Positions 57,583 through 64,000 of a DNA stretch of 64,000 nucleotides are shown in pieces; within the stretch, counting starts at the first letter, position 1; every line of letters starts with the position of its first letter. The notes beneath the pieces are model-generated. The model searched no databases and was not told where the DNA came from. It worked only from the letters and a program-made list of their open reading frames with translations. Position numbers and translations under genes: made by a program. Source of the DNA: Sphingobium sp. HWE2-09. Its GTDB lineage: Bacteria > Pseudomonadota > Alphaproteobacteria > Sphingomonadales > Sphingomonadaceae. The DNA lies in NCBI RefSeq assembly GCF_035989265.1, contig NZ_JAYKZX010000003.1, forward strand, positions 1,240,001 to 1,304,000, read 5' to 3'.

Positions 57583-58225
57583 CCCTGAAACATCCATTGT
57601 CGCTATCCCATGTCAGTCGCCAGCGCCCTCCTGCCGGTCCGCCGCGGCAACGGAGCAGTTCGGCATCGATCGCGGGCCATCCCGGCGCATCCGCCTCCAG
57701 CGCGACAGACGGCGCGCTGCGGATGGTCCAGCGGGTCTGCGCGCCACTGGATCGCGGTTCGGCGTCGCCGCGCAACAGCAGCACGAAGACGCCGGACGCT
57801 TCGGCTGCCAGCACCAGGCGGCGGCTGGCGGTCAGGTCATAGTCGGCGAAGCGTCCTTCGCTTTCCATCAGCACCGCCGCCACGCCGGGACAGCGTGCCG
57901 CCTCCAGCCCGGCGCGCAGCATGTCGATGTCGTTGCGCGTCTCCACGATCGTCAGGCGGCTGGGCTGGATACCCAGCAGCGCCAGCCCGTCGCCATAAAA
58001 GAGCGTCGGCAAACGCTGGCGGCGCGGCGTGCGCAACGCGAAGATCGCGCCTGTAGCGGCCATGCGCCCTTGCGTCAGCGCAAAGGCCAGCGCCGCCGCC
58101 CGGTCCTCGCCCTGGCAATGAATTTCGTGCAGATGGCCCGGATCGAGCATGGGACAGGCCGCTTGCGCGTCCAACCCATGCCGTTCCGGCGAACGCGCCC
58201 CCTTGATGAAATCCTTGCCAGCCAT
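57482..58225 (-). CDS. imuA: ImuA, SulA/RecA-like mutasome protein
   Basis: 247 residues. A RecA-fold-like protein: HEIHCQGEDRAAALAFAL, PTLFYGDGLALLGIQPSRL, VETRNDIDMLRAGLEAA and a C-terminal WRLTWDSDNGCFRDG. With ImuB it supports DnaE2 during SOS mutagenesis. It is first in imuA-imuB-dnaE2, under the LexA box at 58246-58260, 20 bases ahead of its ATG. Confidence 0.94.
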   Translation of the reverse strand: MAGKDFIKGARSPERHGLDAQAACPMLDPGHLHEIHCQGEDRAAALAFALTQGRMAATGAIFALRTPRRQRLPTLFYGDGLALLGIQPSRLTIVETRNDIDMLRAGLEAARCPGVAAVLMESEGRFADYDLTASRRLVLAAEASGVFVLLLRGDAEPRSSGAQTRWTIRSAPSVALEADAPGWPAIDAELLRCRGGPAGGRWRLTWDSDNGCFRDGDEYAPLPGAVVPFSRQRTDAGDDGAGQRQVA

Positions 58226-58245
58226 GTCTCGAATTGTCCATAATT

Positions 58246-58260
58246 GTTCTTGTTATGTTC
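58246..58260 (-). promoter_or_regulatory. LexA (SOS) box upstream of imuA
   Basis: GTTC-TTGTTAT-GTTC matches the alphaproteobacterial LexA consensus GTTC-N7-GTTC exactly. It ends 20 bases before the imuA start on the minus strand and would place imuA-imuB-dnaE2 under SOS control. It also lies about 100 bases upstream of the rightward His-rich gene at 58357. Confidence 0.93.
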
Positions 58261-58356
58261 TATATTCGATATGGCGTCCATAGCCAGAAAAGAGACGATC
58301 ATCCTGTCCACCGGTTTGCCATGACAGACGCCGGACAATCCGTTAAAGAGGCACCG

Positions 58357-58686
58357 ATGTTGCGTGGGCGCCTCCTGTTTTTCTGCATGTTGCTGTTGTC
58401 GTTGACCACGGCAACGGCGATCCATGCGCGTGAACTAAGCGGCGCATTCGACATCGAATGTTCGGGCTATGTGCATAGCGACACCGACGAAGATCGGTCG
58501 CCCGGAGATGCGGACAAGGCCGTCGCCCATCATCATGGCAGCTGCCATGGCGCGGCGGCTTTCCTGCCTGCGCGGAACGTCGCACCCAATATCTTCGCCT
58601 TCCTGAACAGTCCTGCGACGCCGCAGGACCGGGCGGCGCTGGGCCGCTGGATTGCCGGGCCGGACTTGCGACCGCCTATCGCCTGA
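58357..58686 (+). CDS. Small His-rich exported protein, CzcI-like
   Basis: 109 residues. ATG 58357 follows AGAGG at good distance; its signal peptide (LRGRLLFFCMLLLSLTTATAIHA) is followed by a short domain with IECSGYVHSD and a metal-ligand cluster AHHHGSCHGAAAF. In Cupriavidus, czcI encodes a small His-containing exported protein directly before czcC that influences induction; position and composition here agree. The frame extends to 58234 but lacks support there. Identity to CzcI was not tested. Confidence 0.65.
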   Translation: MLRGRLLFFCMLLLSLTTATAIHARELSGAFDIECSGYVHSDTDEDRSPGDADKAVAHHHGSCHGAAAFLPARNVAPNIFAFLNSPATPQDRAALGRWIAGPDLRPPIA

Positions 58687-58755
58687 TCGCCGTCTCACCG
58701 GCTGCGACCTGCCTTGCAGGTCGTGGCCCGATACGATTCGATCAGGATTTTTTCC

Positions 58756-60030
58756 ATGTTCAAGATCATTGCGGCCTGTCTGGCTGCCACATCCTGCGTC
58801 GCCATGGCGCAGGCGCAGGACGAGGCCGCCATGGCCCCTGCCCCTTCGCGCGCACCCTTCACGCTTGACCAAGCGCTGGCCGCCATTGGCGCTGGTGCAC
58901 CTTCCACCGATGCCGCGCAAGCGGGCATGGAAGCCGCCGAGGCCGCCCGGACCGTCGCTGGCCTGCGTCCGAACCCCACCATTCAGACCGAGGTCGAGAA
59001 TATCGCCGGTTCCGGTCCCTATGGCGGTTTCAACCAGGCAGAAACCACGCTGGGCATGAGCATCCCGATCGAACTGGGCGGTAAACGCCCCGCCCGGATC
59101 GCGGTGGCCGATGCACAGGCGCGGCGCGCGGAACTGACGGCGGCGATCATGCAGGCCGACCTGCGTTTTCAGGTCGTCCAGCTTTATATCGGGGCGGTCG
59201 CTGCCCAACGCCGCGTCGCCATAGCCGAGGATCAACGGCGGATCGCGCAGAATGCACTGGATGCCGCCGCGCTTCGGGTGCGGGCGGGACGGGCGTCGCC
59301 GATCGAGGAACAGCGTGCTGATGTCGCCCGCCTCAATGCGCAGGCGGGGGCGGACAGGGCCAGGCGGCTGGCGATCGCCGCCCGCACCAATCTGGCCCGG
59401 CGGATCGTACAGCCGATCGACGCGCCGCTGGATGAGGCGATGCTCGATCATATGCCGGTGGCGACACAGGGACCACCGCTCAGCGATAGTAGCGGGACGC
59501 TGGCGATGGCGGCGGCGGATGCGGACCTGTCGACGGCGGACGCGGGCATCCGGCTCGCCCGATCGCAAAGCGTGCCCGATCTGACCGTGGGGCCGGGCAT
59601 CCGGCGTCTGGAGGCGACCAACGACACGGCCGCTGTGTTCAGCATCTCCATACCGATCCCCCTGTTTAACGCGGGCAAGGCATCGGTGGCGCAGGCGCGC
59701 GCACAGCAGCGCAAGGCCGAAGCGGAACGGCGGATGACCGCGCTGGATGTCGACCAGGCGATCAACGATGCGCAGGCGGAGGCCGATATCGCCGCGACGA
59801 TGGCGCGCAACGCCAACGGCCCGGCGCTCGCCGCGGCGCAAGAAGCCGCGCGGATCGCCCGGATCGGCTATCGGGAGGGGAAGTTCGGCCAACTCGACCT
59901 GCTCGATGCGGAACGCACGCTGGCCGAAACGCGCCTCGCCGCGACCGAAGCCCTTGCCGCCTATCATAATGCCAAGGCGCGGTTGGAGCGGCTGACCGCT
60001 CCCGCGCCGCAACAGGGACATGGACGATGA
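58756..60030 (+). CDS. czcC: TolC-family outer membrane efflux protein (CzcC-like)
   Basis: 424 residues with a signal peptide (MFKIIAACLAATSCVAMAQAQ). Two repeats of the outer-membrane-efflux domain: LRPNPTIQTEVENIAG, GMSIPIELGGKRPARI, then VGPGIRRLEATND and SISIPIPLFNAG. YREGKFGQLDLLDAERTLAETR is the closing motif. It forms the outer-membrane channel of the metal efflux pump. ATGATG overlap couples it to czcB. Confidence 0.93.
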   Translation: MFKIIAACLAATSCVAMAQAQDEAAMAPAPSRAPFTLDQALAAIGAGAPSTDAAQAGMEAAEAARTVAGLRPNPTIQTEVENIAGSGPYGGFNQAETTLGMSIPIELGGKRPARIAVADAQARRAELTAAIMQADLRFQVVQLYIGAVAAQRRVAIAEDQRRIAQNALDAAALRVRAGRASPIEEQRADVARLNAQAGADRARRLAIAARTNLARRIVQPIDAPLDEAMLDHMPVATQGPPLSDSSGTLAMAAADADLSTADAGIRLARSQSVPDLTVGPGIRRLEATNDTAAVFSISIPIPLFNAGKASVAQARAQQRKAEAERRMTALDVDQAINDAQAEADIAATMARNANGPALAAAQEAARIARIGYREGKFGQLDLLDAERTLAETRLAATEALAAYHNAKARLERLTAPAPQQGHGR

Positions 60031-61193
60031 TGAAGATGACGACCCGTGCGGCGCTGCTGGCGCTGCCACTCACCTTGATGCTGGCCGCCTGTAGCGGCGG
60101 GACCGAATCAGGCAATGAGGCCGAGCACGCTGAAGAGAAGGGCCATGCCGAGGAAGGCGATCATGCCGATGAGGGCAAGATCGTCCTGAGCGAAGACCAG
60201 ATCGCATCGGCCGGTATCCAACTGGGCCGCCCGGCCATGGGCGGATCGGGCACGCTGGAGATACCCGCGACGATCGAAGGCGATCCGCAGGCGTTGCAGG
60301 TCGTGTCGGCCGCGATCGGCGGACGGATCGTGGCGCTAACGCGCAATCTGGGCGAAAGCGTCGGTCGCGGCCAAACTCTGGCGATCATCGAAAGCCGGGA
60401 AGCCGCGCAGATGAAGGGCGAAGTGGAAGCATCGCGCGCGCGGCTGGCACTGGCCAATTCCAACCTGAGCCGCGAGCAGCGCCTGTTCGCGCAGCGCGTT
60501 TCGCCGGAGCAGGATTTGATCGCCGCGCGGACGGCGGCGACCGAAGCGCGCATCGCCTATCACCAGGCGACGGGCCAGTTGTCGGCGGCGGGCGGCGGCG
60601 GGGGCGGCCTCAATCGGATCGGCATCGCCGCCCCGGCGTCGGGACAGGTGATTGCGCGCAGCGTCGCCCTGGGCCAGACGGTCGATGCGAATGCCGAACT
60701 CTATCGCATCGCCAATCTGGCGACCGTGTCGCTGTCGCTCAATCTCCAGCCTGCCGATGCCAGCCGTGTCAAGCCGGGCAACAGCGTCCTCGTCACCGCG
60801 CCTGGACGTCAGGCGACCGCGCGGGTGCGTTTCGTGTCGCCGGTGCTGGATGCACAGACACGATTGGTGCCGGTGGTGGCGCTGCTCGACAATCGCGACG
60901 GCCAGTGGCGCATGGGTGAACCGGTGTCGGCGGCAGTGCAATTGTCTGGCGAAGGCGGCGACGGCGCAGTCCGGGTGCCCTCCACCGCCGTGCAGACGGT
61001 CGAGGGCAAGACCATGATATTCGTCCGGACGCCCGACGGCTTTCAGGCGACGCCGGTGATATTGGGCGAAACCAGCGGCAGCATGGTGATCGTGCGGTCG
61101 GGCCTGCGCGGTGACGAACGGATCGCGACCACCAACAGCTTCACGCTCAAGGCCGAACTCGGCAAGGGCGAAGCTACCCATGAGGACCATTGA
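60027..61193 (+). CDS. czcB: Efflux RND periplasmic adaptor, lipoprotein (CzcB-like)
   Basis: 388 residues. Lipoprotein signal ending LMLAACSGG. A His/Glu/Asp-rich stretch (HAEEKGHAEEGDHADEG, about residues 34-50) could bind metal. Then GGRIVALTRNLGESVGRGQTLAIIES (biotinyl-like half), a coiled-coil hairpin with AQRVSPEQDLIAARTA, and the beta-barrel with ATVSLSLNLQPADASRV. It links CzcA to CzcC. It is 3 bases ahead of czcA. Confidence 0.94.
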   Translation: MMKMTTRAALLALPLTLMLAACSGGTESGNEAEHAEEKGHAEEGDHADEGKIVLSEDQIASAGIQLGRPAMGGSGTLEIPATIEGDPQALQVVSAAIGGRIVALTRNLGESVGRGQTLAIIESREAAQMKGEVEASRARLALANSNLSREQRLFAQRVSPEQDLIAARTAATEARIAYHQATGQLSAAGGGGGGLNRIGIAAPASGQVIARSVALGQTVDANAELYRIANLATVSLSLNLQPADASRVKPGNSVLVTAPGRQATARVRFVSPVLDAQTRLVPVVALLDNRDGQWRMGEPVSAAVQLSGEGGDGAVRVPSTAVQTVEGKTMIFVRTPDGFQATPVILGETSGSMVIVRSGLRGDERIATTNSFTLKAELGKGEATHEDH

Positions 61194-61196
61194 GCC

Positions 61197-64000
61197 ATGA
61201 TCGCCCCCATCGTCAATTGGGCGGTCCACAAGCGCTGGCTCGTCCTGCTGCTGACCGCCATCGCCGCCGTGATCGGCGGCATTGCCCTGCACCGCCTGCC
61301 CATCGACGCGGTGCCGGACATCACCAACAACCAAGTGCAAATCAACGTCCGCGCGCCCGCCCTGTCGCCCGAACTGGTCGAAAAGCAGGTCGCCTTCCTG
61401 ATCGAAACCGCGCTGGCGGGCATTGCGGGGCTGGACCATACGCGATCGCTCAGCCGCAACGGCTTTGCCCAGATTACAGCGGTCTTCGACGAGGCGACGG
61501 ATATTTATTTCGCGCGGCAACAGGTTGGCGAACGGCTGAGCGGCGTGGCCGGGAACCTGCCCGAAGGGGTTGCCCCGGAGATGGGGCCGATCGCAACGGG
61601 CCTTGGCGAAGTCTATATGTGGACCGTGCGGCTGGAGCATCGCAAGGATGACACGCATCTACCCGGCGAACCGGGGATGCAGCCGGATGGCAGCTATATC
61701 ACGCCCGAAGGCGACCGGCTGACCAGCGATATCGACAAGGCGACCTATCTGCGCACCGCGCAGGATTGGATCGTCGCGCCGTTGCTCAAGAATATCGACG
61801 GGCTGGCCGGGATCGATTCCATCGGCGGCTACAGCAAGCAATATATGGTGATACCCGACGTTCCGCGGCTCGCCGCGCTGGGCCTGACGCTGACGGATCT
61901 GGGCACCGCGCTGGAGCGCAACAACAGCAGCATCGGCGGCGGCGTGATCGACCGCAATGGCGAGGGGCTGGCGGTGCGATCGGACGCTTTGGTCCGCAAC
62001 GCGGCGGAATTATCGCGCACCGTAATCACCACGCGCGAGGGCGTGCCGATCACGCTCGGCCAGGTTGCGACGGTGAAGACGGGTCAGGCCGTGCGGATGG
62101 GTTCGGCATCGGAAAACGGCACCGAAGTGGTGGTCGGCACGGCGGTCATGCGGATCGGCGAGAACAGCCGGACGGTGGCGACGGCGGTCGCCGATCGGCT
62201 GAAGGCGATCAACGCATCGCTGCCGCCCGACGTCATCGTCCAGCCGGTGCTGGATCGCACCGCACTGGTCAATGCGACGATTGGCACCGTCGCCCGCAAT
62301 CTGGGCGAAGGGGCGCTGCTGGTCATCGTCGTGCTGTTTGCGCTGCTGGGCAACTGGCGCGCGGCGCTGATCGCGGCGATGGTGATCCCGGTCACGATGC
62401 TGCTCACCGGCTTTGGCATGCTCAAGATCGGCGTGTCGGCCAATCTCATGAGCCTGGGGGCGCTGGACTTCGGCCTGATCGTCGATGGCGCGGTCATCAT
62501 CGTGGAAAATGCGCTGCGGCGCATGGCGGAGGCACAGCATCGCCAGGGGCGGTTGCTGACGAAGAACGAGCGGCTGCATATGGTGGCGATGGCGTCGCGC
62601 GAGATGATCCGGCCATCGGTCTATGGGCAGGCGATCATCATCCTGGTCTATGTGCCGCTGCTGACCCTGACCGGCGTGGAGGGCAAGAGCTTCGTACCGA
62701 TGGCAGCCACGGTCATCATCGCACTGGCCTTTGCCTTCGTCCTGTCGCTGACCGCCGTGCCGGCCGCGATCGCCATCTGGCTGTCGAACCGGGTCGAGGA
62801 AAAGGATGGGCGCATCATCCACTGGCTCAAAACGCGCTACGAACCCGGCCTTAACCGGGCGATGCGCCGACCCGCCGCCACGATCGGCGCGGGCATTGTC
62901 GGATGCGGGGTTGCGGTCGTCGCTTTCCTGTCGCTGGGGCAGGTCTTCATGCCGCAACTCGATGAAGGCGATTTGTTGATCCAGGCGATGCGCATCCCTG
63001 CGACATCGGTGCAGCAGAGCCAGGCGATGCAGGGACCGATCGAGCGGATGATCGGGAAACAGCCCGAAGTCCGGTTCGTCTTTTCCAAGACTGGCACGGC
63101 GGAACTGGCGTCCGACCCGATGCCGCCCAATGCCACCGACATGTTCGTGATCCTCAAGCCGCGTGATCAGTGGCCCGACCCGTCGCTGACCAAGGCAGCG
63201 CTGGTCGAACGACTGGAAACAAAGCTTAACCGCATACCCGGCAACGCCTATGAAATTACCCAGCCGATCCAGATGCGGTTCAACGAACTGATCGCTGGCG
63301 TCCGGGGCGATGTAGCGGTCAAGGTTTTTGGCGAGGATTTCGACGCCATGAACCGGACCGCCAATAAGATCGCGGGGGTGCTGCGTCGTACGGAAGGCGC
63401 CACCGACGTGAAGGTCGAACAGACCGCCGGTCTGCCCATGCTCGACATTCGGGTGGATCGGGACGCCATGGCGCGGGTCGGCGTGACGGTGCAGGATGTG
63501 CAGGACACGATCACCGCCACGATCGGTGGACGCACGTCCGGCACCATCTTTGAAGGCGACCGGCGCTTTCCCGTGGTGATCCGCCTGTCCGACGCGCAAC
63601 GGGCGGACCTGACGGCGTTGCGCCAGATCCAGGTGCCGGTGGCAGGGGGACGGTTCGTGCCCCTCGCCAGCGTTGCGGCGATCCGCATCATTGATGGTCC
63701 CAACCAGATCAGCCGGGAGAATGGCAAAAGGCGTGTGGTGGTGCAGGCCAACGTCCGCGGCCGCGATATCGCGAGCGTCGTGGACGATGCGCAGGCGGCG
63801 ATCGCAAAGGATGTCCGCCTGCCTGCTGGCAGCTATCTGGAATGGGGCGGCCAGTTCGAAAATCTGGCCTCCGCGCGCGAGCGGCTGCAACTGGTGGTCC
63901 CGGCCTGTTTCGTCCTGATCCTGCTGTTGCTGCATGCGGCGCTGGGATCGGTGCGCGACGCCGCCATCGTCTTTACCGGCGTGCCGATGGCGCTGGTCGG
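61197..64000 (+). CDS. czcA: Heavy-metal efflux RND transporter (CzcA-like), 3' end cut by window
   Basis: 934 complete codons are visible to the window end; the full protein should have about 1040-1070. Inner-membrane proton/metal antiporter. MSLGALDFGLIVDGAVIIVENALRR is the DFG...DG...EN signature of the Zn/Co/Cd class (HME1) in helix 4. QLDEGDLLIQ opens the second half, and PFFxPLDEG-like VFMPQLDEGD and the porter domains follow. An insert HRKDDTHLPGEPGMQ near residue 145 lies in the first porter loop. It is the last gene of the czc operon visible. Confidence 0.95.
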   Translation, partial: MIAPIVNWAVHKRWLVLLLTAIAAVIGGIALHRLPIDAVPDITNNQVQINVRAPALSPELVEKQVAFLIETALAGIAGLDHTRSLSRNGFAQITAVFDEATDIYFARQQVGERLSGVAGNLPEGVAPEMGPIATGLGEVYMWTVRLEHRKDDTHLPGEPGMQPDGSYITPEGDRLTSDIDKATYLRTAQDWIVAPLLKNIDGLAGIDSIGGYSKQYMVIPDVPRLAALGLTLTDLGTALERNNSSIGGGVIDRNGEGLAVRSDALVRNAAELSRTVITTREGVPITLGQVATVKTGQAVRMGSASENGTEVVVGTAVMRIGENSRTVATAVADRLKAINASLPPDVIVQPVLDRTALVNATIGTVARNLGEGALLVIVVLFALLGNWRAALIAAMVIPVTMLLTGFGMLKIGVSANLMSLGALDFGLIVDGAVIIVENALRRMAEAQHRQGRLLTKNERLHMVAMASREMIRPSVYGQAIIILVYVPLLTLTGVEGKSFVPMAATVIIALAFAFVLSLTAVPAAIAIWLSNRVEEKDGRIIHWLKTRYEPGLNRAMRRPAATIGAGIVGCGVAVVAFLSLGQVFMPQLDEGDLLIQAMRIPATSVQQSQAMQGPIERMIGKQPEVRFVFSKTGTAELASDPMPPNATDMFVILKPRDQWPDPSLTKAALVERLETKLNRIPGNAYEITQPIQMRFNELIAGVRGDVAVKVFGEDFDAMNRTANKIAGVLRRTEGATDVKVEQTAGLPMLDIRVDRDAMARVGVTVQDVQDTITATIGGRTSGTIFEGDRRFPVVIRLSDAQRADLTALRQIQVPVAGGRFVPLASVAAIRIIDGPNQISRENGKRRVVVQANVRGRDIASVVDDAQAAIAKDVRLPAGSYLEWGGQFENLASARERLQLVVPACFVLILLLLHAALGSVRDAAIVFTGVPMALV

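Noticed and set aside
62010..63935. 641-residue open frame on the minus strand
   Set aside because: It is antisense to czcA, is His/Arg/Asp-rich as expected for a mirror of a high-GC gene, and has no recognisable domain.

Overview
The window is a contiguous, gene-dense stretch of high-GC alphaproteobacterial chromosome. I read it as a sphingomonad (Sphingobium/Sphingomonas-like). The grounds are the gene order nuoA-N/birA/coaX/rnj/DUF1467, a GTTC-N7-GTTC LexA box in front of imuA-imuB-dnaE2, zapA/6S RNA/fau, and many short palindromic repeats of the type common in that group. No tool was run; all calls rest on reading the sequence and on family knowledge.

Layout: 1-2.9 kb, comEC 5' end, gltX and gltA. 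2.97-9.8 kb, a signalling/cell-envelope cluster: a histidine-kinase-like protein, a DUF2336-like protein, a nucleotidyltransferase/CDP-alcohol-phosphatidyltransferase-like membrane protein and an Hpt-like protein, divergent from an 891-residue TipN-like membrane coiled-coil protein. Three of these proteins have lost the residues that define their enzyme families, which makes this the most unusual part of the window. 9.8-28.6 kb (minus strand), the complete 14-gene respiratory complex I operon with an extra 49-residue membrane ORF between nuoE and nuoF, followed by birA, coaX, rnj, a DUF1467 gene and a frameshifted aminoglycoside-acetyltransferase-like gene.

28.7-34.4 kb (minus): suhB, a small periplasmic protein, efp, an M23 peptidase coupled to an L,D-transpeptidase, thiE and class I aldolase. 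34.6 kb: an MFS transporter. 35.9-40.2 kb (minus): tkt-gap-pgk central carbon genes. 40.4-42.0 kb: a small ORF, zapA, 6S RNA, fau and DUF2842. 42.0-42.4 kb: three near-identical tRNA-Asp genes. 42.4-49.7 kb: an AI-2E family transporter, a branched-chain 2-oxoacid dehydrogenase operon (E1alpha, E1beta, E2), thyA and a small unknown gene.

49.8-51.4 kb: tRNA-Pro followed by an atypical, more AT-rich stretch with a possible transposase remnant and an isolated methyltransferase, probably acquired. 51.5-58.3 kb: a DEDD-type exonuclease, a SpeE-like protein, and the SOS mutasome imuA-imuB-dnaE2. 58.3-64 kb: a czcCBA-type heavy-metal efflux operon, with czcA cut by the window end.

Two themes recur. 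Translational coupling by overlapping stop/start codons is very common, and several genes in nuo/birA appear to use TTG, GTG or even CTG starts. Palindromic repeat elements sit between many genes, and one has been accommodated inside the coding sequence of the dehydrogenase E2 subunit.
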